Below, one piece after another: positions 52,121 through 60,926 of a stretch of 64,000 bases of DNA (within the stretch, counting starts at the first letter, position 1; every line of letters begins with the position of its first letter). Below the pieces are notes generated by a model that searched no databases, was not told the origin of the DNA, and saw nothing but the letters and a program-made list of their open reading frames with translations. Position numbers and translations under genes: made by a program. Source of the stretch: Propionivibrio dicarboxylicus (lineage in GTDB: Bacteria; Pseudomonadota; Gammaproteobacteria; Burkholderiales; Rhodocyclaceae); assembly GCF_900099695.1 (NCBI RefSeq), contig NZ_FNCY01000011.1, positions 62,001-126,000 on the forward strand, written 5' to 3'.

Positions 52121-53122
52121 CTAATCGAGAAACTCCACCGGCCGCATGACTTTTCTCGATTCCCGCTTCAGCACCAGAATTCGCTGGACGACAATGAATA
52201 CGCACAACAGAAAGGCGATCGCGATACGCGTCCACCACGAATTCAAATCCCCTTGAAATGTGATGAGCGTCTGCATGATGCCCTCGATCATTACCCCGAA
52301 AACCGCGCCAATCACATAGCCGACACCGCCGGTCATGAGGGTGCCGCCGATCACCGCCGCGGCGATGGCATCCATTTCCAGGGCCATGGCATTCAGTCCA
52401 TACGCAGAAAGCATATAGAAGCAGAAGACGATACCGGCCAGTCCTGAGGTGAAACCGCTCAGGGTGTAGGCCATGACTTTTGTCCTGTCGACCGGCAACC
52501 CCATCAGTCGCGCCGATTGCTCGTTGCCGCCGATGGCATAGACGGCGCGGCCAAAACGGGTGAAATGGGCGATGTAGATGTAGATCGCCAAAATCGCCAG
52601 GGCGACGAGAACGCTGGTCGAGATGACCGCACCCGGCATCAATTTGATGCGAGTGGTCGCCATTGTCATGAAGAACGGATCGGTGATTGGAACCGTATCC
52701 TGGTTGATCATGAAACACATCCCACGGGCGATGAACATCCCGCAGAGGGTTGATATGAATGGCTGGAACTTCTGGTAGGTGATTAGCCATCCCTGTATGA
52801 AACCGAAGAGCGAGCAGACGCCGAGAACCGCGAGAATGGCCAAGGCCGGATGGAAATTCAGATGCGACATCGAATACGCCACGACCATCGATGACAGCGC
52901 GATCAGCGCACCGCATGACAAATCGATTCCGCCCATGATGATGATCAGAGCCTGGCTGAGCGCCACGATGATCAGGAAGGAGTTGTCAACGAGGAGGTTC
53001 AAGACCACCTGCATCGAAAAGAAGCCGCGGTACGACACCGATCCGGCGACGAAGAGCCCGCCGAACAAGGCGATGGTGATGAGCAGCGGGATGAATTTGG
53101 AATTGATCTGCAGACTTTTCAT
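52121..53122 (-). CDS. yjfF: sugar ABC transporter permease (YjfF/RbsC type)
   Basis: This 333-residue inner membrane protein has eight to ten hydrophobic segments and the ribose-type permease signatures QALIIIMGGIDLSCGALIAL and the cytoplasmic EAA-like loop GGNEQSARLMGLPVDRTKVM. It forms the channel with the neighbouring permease, whose stop overlaps its start by four bases. The system resembles YtfQ-YtfR-YtfT-YjfF, the galactofuranose importer of Escherichia coli, in gene content (one binding protein, one ATPase, two permeases). The symbol is by position and type; substrate is not proven. Confidence 0.85.
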   Translation of the reverse strand: MKSLQINSKFIPLLITIALFGGLFVAGSVSYRGFFSMQVVLNLLVDNSFLIIVALSQALIIIMGGIDLSCGALIALSSMVVAYSMSHLNFHPALAILAVLGVCSLFGFIQGWLITYQKFQPFISTLCGMFIARGMCFMINQDTVPITDPFFMTMATTRIKLMPGAVISTSVLVALAILAIYIYIAHFTRFGRAVYAIGGNEQSARLMGLPVDRTKVMAYTLSGFTSGLAGIVFCFYMLSAYGLNAMALEMDAIAAAVIGGTLMTGGVGYVIGAVFGVMIEGIMQTLITFQGDLNSWWTRIAIAFLLCVFIVVQRILVLKRESRKVMRPVEFLD

Positions 53123-54189
53123 GCTTTCGCCTCCTTCGCCTTGAGCGCCGTCGCTCCGCCCGCCGCCTTGAGCGATGTCTTGCCCATCTGCGACTGAACC
53201 AGGTAGATCACAATGACGACCAGGGCTTTGACGACCATGGTCACTTCCGGAGGAACCCCAATTGCATAAATCGTCGTGGTCAGGGTTTGCACGACCAAGG
53301 CGCCGATGACGCTGCCAATGATCGAGAATCGGCCACCGGCCATCGAATTCCCGCCGAGGACGACAGACAGGATTGCGTCGAGCTCGATGAACAATCCGGC
53401 GCTATTGGCATCGGCCGACTTGACCTCCGAAGCGATGATGATTCCGGCGATACCGGCGCATAAGCCGCTGATGGCATAACAGGCCCAGGTCACCGTCTGC
53501 ACATCCAGTCCGGTGAAACGGCTCGATACCCGGTTGGAGCCGATTGACTCCAGGAAAAGACCGAACGCCGTCTTCTTGACCAGCCACATCACCAGCGCCA
53601 AGAAGGCAGCGACCAGGTAGATCGAAAATGGCAAGCCGAGGAAAAAGCCCGAGCCGATGTAGAAGAACGGTTCGTAATACACCGTAATCACGTTGCCGTT
53701 GACGATGAGTTGCGCGATGCCGCGTCCGGCCACCAACAGAATGAGGGTGCCAACCATCGCGTTGACGCCCAGCTTGGCGATCAACAGGCCATTCCATAAG
53801 CCCGATACGACCGAAGCGATCAATGCCACCAGGATGGCCACCGACATGGGATTGTGTGCCGCATATTTCGGCACGCCATCGACAAAGACCATGTCGCCGC
53901 CGATCATGATGGCAGTAATCGCGCCGGAGATTGCCAGCACCGAGCCAACGGAAATATCGATACCGCCGGAAGCGATCACCAAGGTCATGCCAATCGCCAT
54001 GAACATCAGGGGCGTGGCCCGATTGACGATGTCGATCAGGCTGCCGTACAGATGCCCGTCGATGATCTCGATGTGGAAGAAGCCCTTGATATAGAAGAAA
54101 TCGAAGGTCAGAAGCACGACCAGGGCAAACAGCGGCCAGAAGAGCTGTCGATCGATCAGTCGCTTGTCCAGTTTTTTCCTCGCATCCAT
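53119..54189 (-). CDS. ytfT: sugar ABC transporter permease (YtfT/RbsC type)
   Basis: This 356-residue inner membrane permease has about ten helices and the signature MTLVIASGGIDISVGSVLAI, followed further on by SIGSNRVSSRFTGLDVQTVT, the loop that meets the ATPase. Its end overlaps the YjfF-type permease start by four bases, and its start shares one base with the ATPase stop (TGATG). Such tight packing shows a single transcript. Together they import a pentose, hexose or furanose. Substrate unknown. Confidence 0.87.
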   Translation of the reverse strand: MDARKKLDKRLIDRQLFWPLFALVVLLTFDFFYIKGFFHIEIIDGHLYGSLIDIVNRATPLMFMAIGMTLVIASGGIDISVGSVLAISGAITAIMIGGDMVFVDGVPKYAAHNPMSVAILVALIASVVSGLWNGLLIAKLGVNAMVGTLILLVAGRGIAQLIVNGNVITVYYEPFFYIGSGFFLGLPFSIYLVAAFLALVMWLVKKTAFGLFLESIGSNRVSSRFTGLDVQTVTWACYAISGLCAGIAGIIIASEVKSADANSAGLFIELDAILSVVLGGNSMAGGRFSIIGSVIGALVVQTLTTTIYAIGVPPEVTMVVKALVVIVIYLVQSQMGKTSLKAAGGATALKAKEAKA

Positions 54190-55709
54190 CAGTTCAGCCC
54201 TCCAGCGATCGTCTTCATGACGTTGAGCTCGGATATCTCCTTGTTCCTCAACTCTCCGATCTTGTGCTTATCCTTGTAGACCGCCATCCGGCTACAGCAA
54301 CGAACCATTTCATCGAGCTCCGAGGAAATCAGCAGAACCGCCTTGCCTTCGCCAGACAACTGCAGGACCAGCTTCTGCACTTCGGCCTTGGCGCCGATAT
54401 CGATCCCCCGCGTCGGCTCGTCGAGGATCAGCAGTTCCGGATCGGTCGCCAACCAGCGCGCCAGCAACACCTTTTGCTGGTTTCCGCCGCTCAGATTGCC
54501 GACAAGCTGTTCGATGCTGGGCGTGACGATGTTCAGCAACTTGACGTATTTGTCGGCGATTTCCTCCTGCTCCTTGCGCGTCAGGAATGCCAGCAAGCCA
54601 CGCTTCCCTTGTAGCGCCAGCACGATGTTTTCCCGGATCGTGAGATTGGCGACGATCCCCTCGGTCTTCCGGTTCTCGGAACAAAAGCCGAAGCCGAGTC
54701 GTATCGCATCTGCCGGTTTGCGGATCGAAACACTTTCACCGTTGACCGACACATCGCCGCTATCCGGCGCGTCGATCCCGAAGATCACCCTCGCACTTTC
54801 CGTTCGGCCCGACCCGAGCAAGCCGGCCAGGCCCATGACCTCGCCCTTGCCGATGCTGATGTCGAAGGGATTTATCGACCCGAGCTGCCCCAGCTGCGTC
54901 GCCCGGTAATACACGCCCTCGGTTTCCGCCGATGCCGTATCGCTCAAACTCTCCTTGATTCCCTTTTCGAATTCCTCGAGATCCTTGCCGATCATCTTGG
55001 CGATCAATTGCAAGCGATCCAGACTGGCCGTCTCGAATTGGCCGACCAACTGACCATTACGAAGAATGGTGATCCGGTCGGTGATCTCATAGACCTGCTC
55101 GAGAAAATGCGTGATGAATATGATGCCGATCCCCGCGCTCTTCAGCTTCCGCATGACCCGAAACAGGTTGGCGACCTCCGTCTTGTTGAGACTCGACGTC
55201 GGCTCGTCGAGGACGAGAATTTTTGCCGAGATATCGAGCGCACGGGCAATTGCCACCATTTGCTGAATGGCGACCGAATATTCATCCAGCCTCGCCGTCA
55301 CGTCCAGTTTGACGTTCAGCCGCGCCAACGCTTCTGCGGATCGCCGATTGACATCGTCCCAATCGATCTTTCCGCCTCTCATCGGCTCGCGACCGACGAA
55401 AATGTTTTCTGCAACGGACAAATTCGGGCAGAGATTGACCTCCTGATAGACAGTACTGATCCCCAAGGCCGGCGCTTCCATCGGCGTCCTCGGACGAATC
55501 GGACGTCCTTCCAGGATAATTTCGCCGCTGTCGTGGATCTCGACACCGGTCAGTACCTTGATCAGCGTCGACTTGCCGGCGCCGTTTTCTCCGCAGACAG
55601 CATGAATCTCGCCATGCCGGAGTTCGAAATCAACATGATTGAGTGCCTTGACGCCCGGAAATTCCTTGCAAACCCCGAGCATTTTCAAGAGCGGATCTCG
55701 TGTCCCCAT
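54189..55709 (-). CDS. ytfR: sugar ABC transporter ATP-binding protein (two ATPase domains)
   Basis: This 506-residue protein has two fused ATPase domains, as usual for ribose-type importers. The first contains Walker A CGENGAGKSTLIKVL, signature-like YSVAIQQMVAIARALDIS and Walker B ILVLDEPTSSLN. The second has a degenerate Walker A GLLGSGRTESARVIFG, typical for the second half, with LSGGNQQKVLLARWLATDPE and LILDEPTRGIDIG. It powers import through the two permeases. I selected ATG 55709 (GGGAGG 11 bases before) since MGTRDPLLKMLGVCKEF fits the family; the longer frame is low-complexity. Confidence 0.92.
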   Translation of the reverse strand: MGTRDPLLKMLGVCKEFPGVKALNHVDFELRHGEIHAVCGENGAGKSTLIKVLTGVEIHDSGEIILEGRPIRPRTPMEAPALGISTVYQEVNLCPNLSVAENIFVGREPMRGGKIDWDDVNRRSAEALARLNVKLDVTARLDEYSVAIQQMVAIARALDISAKILVLDEPTSSLNKTEVANLFRVMRKLKSAGIGIIFITHFLEQVYEITDRITILRNGQLVGQFETASLDRLQLIAKMIGKDLEEFEKGIKESLSDTASAETEGVYYRATQLGQLGSINPFDISIGKGEVMGLAGLLGSGRTESARVIFGIDAPDSGDVSVNGESVSIRKPADAIRLGFGFCSENRKTEGIVANLTIRENIVLALQGKRGLLAFLTRKEQEEIADKYVKLLNIVTPSIEQLVGNLSGGNQQKVLLARWLATDPELLILDEPTRGIDIGAKAEVQKLVLQLSGEGKAVLLISSELDEMVRCCSRMAVYKDKHKIGELRNKEISELNVMKTIAGGLN

Positions 55710-55801
55710 AGGGCTAGCCCTCCCGGTCTTTACTCCAACGTAAATCCATCTTCCTCGCGGCCGCGTCCCAGCCCCCCGGCCCCTGCCCTCCTCCCCGACG
55801 C

Positions 55802-55825
55802 GGCTCGGCACTCAAGAGCCGAGCC
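55802..55825 (-). promoter_or_regulatory. intercistronic hairpin after the binding-protein gene
   Basis: GGCTCGGC (55802-55809) pairs perfectly with GCCGAGCC (55818-55825) around an 8-base loop, between the binding protein stop and the ATPase start. There is no T-tract, so it probably stabilises the upstream message or causes partial termination. A shorter stem (AACGCC/GGCGTT) lies at 55840-55854. Confidence 0.55.
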
Positions 55826-55858
55826 ATGACGGGGAGCGGAACGCCATCGGCGTTGCCG

Positions 55859-56851
55859 TTAATACAGACGAGTGGGAAGCTCCCGCGCCGCAGTTTCAGC
55901 CGGATAGACCGTGTTCTTGAGCTTGACCCATGCCGGAATAGGCTTCTTCGCCTGATAGTCGCGAATCACCTGGATAAGGGGTTTGGCATAATCGACCGGA
56001 TTCTCGACCGTCGCCGCCTGCTTCCCGGAAATCATTGCTTCGAAGGCACCTTTGACGCCATCGATGCCGACGATGATGATGTCTTTGCCCGGCTTCAACC
56101 CGGCCTCTTCGATCGCCTGCATGGCGCCGATACCCATGTCATCCGAATGGGAGAACAGCGCATCGATCTTGACGCCTTCAGCCTTCGTCGACTTCAGGAA
56201 GGCCTCCATGACTTCCTTGCCTTTCGCACGGGTGAAGTCTCCGGATTGCGTCTTGACGATCTTCAGCTTGCTTTGTCCCTTGATGACTTCCTCGAAGCCG
56301 GCCTTCCGCTCGACCGCGGAAGACGCGCCAACCGTCCCTTCGAGCTGGACGACATTGACCGGGGCCTTGGCATCCTTGAACTTTTCAATCATGAAGTTGG
56401 CGGCAAACCGGCCGGCATCCATGTTATCCGGACCGATAAATGTCACCGTATGGTCTTCGAGCTTGACCGCGCTGGTCTTGACCAGTCGATTGATGACAAT
56501 CACCGGGATCTTCGCTTCCTTTGCTTCCTGCAGCACGGAATCCCAACCGGTCTGTACAACCGGAGCGAAAACGATGAAGTCGACCTTCTGCAGAATGAAG
56601 GTACGCAGTGCCTTGAGCTGGTTTTCCTGCTTCTGTTGCGCATCGGAGAAGATCAACTCCATATCCTTCTCTTTCGCAATGGTTTCCTTCATGATCTTCG
56701 ACATGGCCACACGCCATTCCGTCTCGGCGCCGACTTGCGAGAATCCGATGATCAGTTTCTTGCCTGTCTGTGCCAACGATGCTTGCGGGGCCAACATGCA
56801 AAGCCCCAGTGACGCCAGCAACACCGCGAATAATCTATATGCCTTATTCAT
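55859..56851 (-). CDS. ytfQ: sugar ABC transporter substrate-binding protein (YtfQ-like)
   Basis: This 330-residue periplasmic protein has a signal peptide (MNKAYRLFAVLLASLGLCML, then APQASLAQ) and a ribose/galactose-binding fold. The start of the mature part reads KLIIGFSQVGAETEWRVAMS, as in YtfQ, with VDFIVFAPVVQTGWDSVLQE and VGIDGVKGAFEAMISGKQAA further on. GGAG stands 8 bases before ATG 56851. As the first gene of the leftward operon it likely binds a furanose or related sugar and directs the specificity of the operon. The YtfQ link is by motif and the operon's composition. Confidence 0.88.
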   Translation of the reverse strand: MNKAYRLFAVLLASLGLCMLAPQASLAQTGKKLIIGFSQVGAETEWRVAMSKIMKETIAKEKDMELIFSDAQQKQENQLKALRTFILQKVDFIVFAPVVQTGWDSVLQEAKEAKIPVIVINRLVKTSAVKLEDHTVTFIGPDNMDAGRFAANFMIEKFKDAKAPVNVVQLEGTVGASSAVERKAGFEEVIKGQSKLKIVKTQSGDFTRAKGKEVMEAFLKSTKAEGVKIDALFSHSDDMGIGAMQAIEEAGLKPGKDIIIVGIDGVKGAFEAMISGKQAATVENPVDYAKPLIQVIRDYQAKKPIPAWVKLKNTVYPAETAARELPTRLY

Positions 56852-57343
56852 ATATATTCTCCAAAAAGTCGTAATCCTCAGGTCGCGAACGCTTTCGCAG
56901 CGAGGCACACTTGGCGCTTCCTGCCTATTCAGACTAACAATCATTTTTTTTCCGCGTAAGTTGGAGATTTAATCCACCGTCGAGGACGAATGAATACCCT
57001 CCGGACAGGTGGAGATTTCCTCATCCCCCCGGGGTGATGCGCGCGTCAGCCTGGCGGTATTACGCTTGTGGCAGCGCCCTATCCGCGCCTCGGAAGCGGC
57101 GACAAGAATGCGTTTAATACTCTGTAAAAACAGGTAATTGCACCAACCCAGGCGTAGTGCATGGCCGGCTCGGAGCGGCCGATTCGCCGTCGCGACAGGC
57201 AGGTGCCGTACAACTTGAAAGCGGTGAAAAACGACCGCCCAAGGCGCGACCAAGACTATTGGAATTGACTAAAAAAATTTTTTGATCGCTCGCAAAGCGG
57301 GGTAATCTAATCACTGAAAGCAAAACACTTCTGAGGCACTGCC
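56852..57343. other. divergent control region, sugar operon / orphan TRAP gene
   Basis: These 492 bases separate two divergent operons. GCGAACGCTTTCGC (56885-56898) is an inverted repeat similar to LacI-family operators, 34 bases before the sugar operon start; no LacI gene is in the window. GTGGAGATTTCC at 57009-57020 repeats the motif at 47393, and a TTGGAGATTT lies at 56957. An A7T6 tract at 57271 follows TTGACT (57265-57270), a possible promoter part for the dctP gene. No further gene is seen. Confidence 0.45.
57009..57020. repeat. GTGGAGATTTCC repeat, right copy
   Basis: This is an identical 12-base copy of the sequence at 47393-47404, in direct orientation, with CCCTCCG 5 bases upstream. 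The pair brackets the leftward sugar operon and may mark its borders. Confidence 0.4.
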
Positions 57344-58363
57344 ATGAGTCGATTTTGTTATTTTCTTCTCTCCCTGTGCGGCATTGCGTTGTTCTTCTCG
57401 CAGCCGGCAGCTTCCCAGACACCCGGCAGTGTCCGACCTATCAGCCTGCGCGCGGCGCTGAACAATCCCAAGATCAGTGGTCAGTACCAGGGAATTCTCA
57501 TTTTCAAAAAACTGGTCGAAGAAAGGACCGGCGGCCGGATCGCCGTTGAAATAATTGCCGATGGCATTCTTGGCGACGAGGAGCAGCTGGCCGAGGGCAT
57601 GCAGCAGGGGACCGTGGACTTCACCATCCACTCGTCGGCGAAATATGCTAATTCAGTCCCCGAGATGGATATCTACAGTCCGCCCTACACATTCAAGAAC
57701 TGGGATCACATGAAGGCGGTGATGAACAGTCCGGTCAATGACAAGCTGGTGCAGATCGTGATGGAAAGACGCGGCGACCATTTTGTCGGCGTTTATACGG
57801 AAGGTTTGCGCAACGTCTTCACTCGAAAGGAAATTCACAAGCTCGACGACCTCAAGGGACTGCGACTGCGGACGATGACCGGGCCGAGCGAACTGGGCGC
57901 CTGGCGGGCGCTCGGCGCCAATCCGACGCCAACGGGCTATCTTGAGCTGTATTCGGCGCTACAGTCCGGCAGTGTCGACGGCGCTGAAAACACCATGACG
58001 GCACTGATCGGTATGCGCTTTCACGAAGCGGCGAAGTACGTTTTGCGAACCGCCCACAACTACATGGCGATGCCGGCCATTTTGAGCGGGAAATTCGTCA
58101 AGAAACTACCGAAGGAACTCGGTGACATTGTCATCCAGGCGGCAAAGGACTCGGCACGGGAACAACTCGACTGGGCAATCGAATTCGACCGAAATAACGA
58201 AAAGATCCTGAAAGAGCAGTATGGGGTCAAGATCACCGAGCTCTCGAAGGCAGATTATGAGAAAGCGCTGAGCATCTGTATGAGCCAGCATATTGACAAT
58301 GCCAAAAGAATCGGCATGGAGAGTGAGCAGAAATTGATTGCGGACCTGCGCAAAAAGTATTGA
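57344..58363 (+). CDS. orphan TRAP-type solute-binding protein (DctP family)
   Basis: This 339-residue periplasmic protein has a signal peptide (MSRFCYFLLSLCGIALFFSQ, then PAASQ) and DctP-family motifs: DGILGDEEQLAEGMQQGTVD, the ligand arginine in LKGLRLRTMTGPSELGAWRA and QSGSVDGAENTMTALIGMRF. No DctQ or DctM gene is adjacent; instead a response regulator and a kinase follow on the same strand. It is therefore probably a sensory co-receptor that presents an organic acid to the kinase at 59214, although it could also serve a transporter elsewhere. The start at 57344 follows a weak ribosome site (GAGG). Confidence 0.88.
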   Translation: MSRFCYFLLSLCGIALFFSQPAASQTPGSVRPISLRAALNNPKISGQYQGILIFKKLVEERTGGRIAVEIIADGILGDEEQLAEGMQQGTVDFTIHSSAKYANSVPEMDIYSPPYTFKNWDHMKAVMNSPVNDKLVQIVMERRGDHFVGVYTEGLRNVFTRKEIHKLDDLKGLRLRTMTGPSELGAWRALGANPTPTGYLELYSALQSGSVDGAENTMTALIGMRFHEAAKYVLRTAHNYMAMPAILSGKFVKKLPKELGDIVIQAAKDSAREQLDWAIEFDRNNEKILKEQYGVKITELSKADYEKALSICMSQHIDNAKRIGMESEQKLIADLRKKY

Positions 58364-58440
58364 TCGCCCGCATCGTACACACTGCTGCTTCAGTGGCATT
58401 TCCGACAACCGTTTCCGACTAATTATCAACCGTACTATCT

Positions 58441-59124
58441 ATGATCAGAGTTCTCGTAGTGGATGACATGGAAACCTTTCGTGAAAGGTTTTGTGAGGTT
58501 CTTTCGGGCGACGCCGCGATAGAAGTGGTAGGGGTCGCCTCGTCGGGACAGGAGGCCGTTACGATTGCCTTCAAGCAAAGGCCGGACGTCGTCCTGATGG
58601 ACGTGATCATGGAAAACGATCGCGCTGGCATCGAAGCGGCGATGGAGATTTGCTCGGCACTGCGCTCCGTGAAGATCATCATGTCGACGGTCCTTGAGGA
58701 CGACGAAACCGTCTTCAATGCCTTTCAGATCGGCGCCGTGGATTATCTGCTCAAGAACGCACGACCCGAAGAGATCCTCTCAGCCGTCAAATCGGCCTAT
58801 AGGGATCAATCGACGCCGTCTCCGCTAATCGCGAAAAAACTGAGGAAGGAATTCGTACATCTTCGCGGCAACCAGGAATCGATGAAATTCGTTCTCCATA
58901 TCGCCAGGGTACTGACCCAGGTCGAATTGGACATCCTTCTCCTGCTGTGTGACGGGAAGAGTCGCAACGAGATCTCGCATATACGCTGCATTGAGCTTTC
59001 GACGGTCAAGACACACATTGGCAGCATTCTGAAAAAGCTCGACATGAAGAGTTCGAGCGACATCGTCAAGGCGCTACGAAGTCATCAGGCCGACGATCTG
59101 CTGCGGCAGACAGTCCGGTTCTAG
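58441..59124 (+). CDS. response regulator with LuxR-type output
   Basis: This 227-residue protein has a receiver with MIRVLVVDDMETFRERFCEV and phosphoacceptor Asp54 in VVLMDVIMENDRAGIEAAME. A C-terminal LuxR helix-turn-helix (about 160-220) follows: LTQVELDILLLLCDGKSRNE, then LSTVKTHIGSILKKLDMKSS. It lies 77 bases after the orphan TRAP receptor and 89 before a membrane kinase, its likely partner. The effector domain should switch transcription, possibly of a TRAP or catabolic operon elsewhere. Confidence 0.92.
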   Translation: MIRVLVVDDMETFRERFCEVLSGDAAIEVVGVASSGQEAVTIAFKQRPDVVLMDVIMENDRAGIEAAMEICSALRSVKIIMSTVLEDDETVFNAFQIGAVDYLLKNARPEEILSAVKSAYRDQSTPSPLIAKKLRKEFVHLRGNQESMKFVLHIARVLTQVELDILLLLCDGKSRNEISHIRCIELSTVKTHIGSILKKLDMKSSSDIVKALRSHQADDLLRQTVRF

Positions 59125-59213
59125 CGCCCTCACCGCCGACAATACGTCGTCGACAACAGGTGCATTCCTCATCGCCCGCTACGACTAATTGACATTGACA
59201 AGGCACAACCGTG

Positions 59214-60722
59214 ATGGTCTATCTGGCAGTCATTCTCGTCGCGTTCTCGCTGTTCATCCTCTACAAGGAAAAGGGCGATACGCGAATTTTCCTGTTTCTG
59301 CTCACTGCCGGATGGATCATTTCCGTATTCTTCTTTATCACCTACATCCAGTATCTGGACCAAAGAGAGCTCTATCAGAACCTCTTTTCGAAGAAGGTGT
59401 TGATCACGACGCTCTTGCCAAAGTCGCCGATCACGCTGCTGGGCAGTGGCGACAAAATCATCCTGGTCATGAATTTCGGCATCGCCCTCTTCATCTATTC
59501 GGCGCTCTGCTTTCCCATGTCTTTCCTCAAACCGCTGCGAAAGAACATCGCGGTTTACATGCTGCTTGCGGTGCCTCAGCTTATCCAGTTTCTCATCTAC
59601 TCGCCGAGAATCTACGAGTACGTCTATCGCGCGCTGTTTGTCGGTCCTTACCAAGGCATCATTTCGTTCGCGGACTTCTACGCCATTGACGAGAACGTGC
59701 ATTTTGTCACCAGGCTGGTAAATCACACCTATATCGGGCTCGGCGTGGCGATGATGATTTATAACTATTTCATTGCTCTGAAGATAAAGTACTTCCGCAG
59801 TTACTATCTTCTGATCGCGTCGGGATACACATCAATCGTGCTCATGTTCACCACATTTCTCTGGTGGGCCCCGAAACGACTGATATCGCTCACGACAGCC
59901 AAGGATTCCATGCATTTTCTGCCGGTATCCATTCTGATCGAGGGTAATGTCATCGAGTATCTTCCCCACATCATGCTGGTGTCGTTCGTTACCCTGCTGC
60001 TGGCACTCTACCGTTTCAATCAGCTGTATTTCTCGCTGCAAACGGTCAAGACAAACATCTACCGGTCGTTCGACATCACCAATTCCGGGATCAGGTTTTA
60101 CAACCACATGATCAAGAATTTCGCCATGGCGGTTCTGGTCGACGCCGAATCGCTCAAGGCAAAGATGTCCGACTCGGCAGCCGTCACAGCCCATGCTGAT
60201 CGCATCATACGGAATTCGAAGGAACTTCTCGTCACGCTCAACGGAATTCAATCCAAATTCTCGGTCACATCGCTCAATCTGTCGCTCACCGACATCCGGG
60301 AAGTGATGCATCGCGCACTCGATCAGGTCAAGCTTGACGGTGTAAACGTCAGCTATTCGACTGATGACTCACCTCTGCTGGTGCTGCTGGATCCACAGCA
60401 TATGAAGGAAGTATTTACCAATATCCTGAACAATTCCTTGCACGCCATGAAGCAGGACCCACGGGCGCTTCATATCGAAATCCACCGTAACAAGACCTGG
60501 GTTCATGTATCCATCTCGGATAACGGCTGCGGAATTCCGAAGGAAAATCTCGACAAGATATTTCTCCCATTTTTCACCACGGGAAGTCGGCAGGAAAGCT
60601 GGGGACTTGGCTTGAGCTACTCCTACCGGGTGATCATGGCGCATCTTGGGCGGATATTTGTCGACTCGGAACAGGGACATGGCACAACGGTGAAAATCCT
60701 GTTGCCGCTGAACGACGAATAG
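59214..60722 (+). CDS. multi-pass membrane sensor histidine kinase
   Basis: This 502-residue kinase has about seven membrane helices in the first 270 residues and no large periplasmic domain. The H-box is RFYNHMIKNFAMAVLVDAES. The ATPase domain has IFTNILNNSLHAM-like VFTNILNNSLHAMKQDPRAL, the G1 box ISDNGCGIPKENLDKIFLPF and G2 ESWGLGLSYSYRV. ATG 59214 is used; a GTG three bases earlier is an alternative. The membrane part could receive the ligand-loaded TRAP receptor encoded two genes upstream. The regulator at 58441 should receive the phosphate. Confidence 0.88.
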   Translation: MVYLAVILVAFSLFILYKEKGDTRIFLFLLTAGWIISVFFFITYIQYLDQRELYQNLFSKKVLITTLLPKSPITLLGSGDKIILVMNFGIALFIYSALCFPMSFLKPLRKNIAVYMLLAVPQLIQFLIYSPRIYEYVYRALFVGPYQGIISFADFYAIDENVHFVTRLVNHTYIGLGVAMMIYNYFIALKIKYFRSYYLLIASGYTSIVLMFTTFLWWAPKRLISLTTAKDSMHFLPVSILIEGNVIEYLPHIMLVSFVTLLLALYRFNQLYFSLQTVKTNIYRSFDITNSGIRFYNHMIKNFAMAVLVDAESLKAKMSDSAAVTAHADRIIRNSKELLVTLNGIQSKFSVTSLNLSLTDIREVMHRALDQVKLDGVNVSYSTDDSPLLVLLDPQHMKEVFTNILNNSLHAMKQDPRALHIEIHRNKTWVHVSISDNGCGIPKENLDKIFLPFFTTGSRQESWGLGLSYSYRVIMAHLGRIFVDSEQGHGTTVKILLPLNDE

Positions 60723-60926
60723 GTCAGCTTAGGGCTCTTCAACACGTTTTTGTAGCCGGTTGATAACACCGCCCTTGGCGCTATTCGCGAGGGGCATCTC
60801 AAACTGGCAAGAAACATGATAAGCACTTTGATCCAGTCCATTTTGTTTCTGCTTGTATTACGCAGGTAGAATAGTCCGACGAGCAGGGCGGCAACGAACT
60901 CTGCTGCACACAAGGGACTCATTGCC

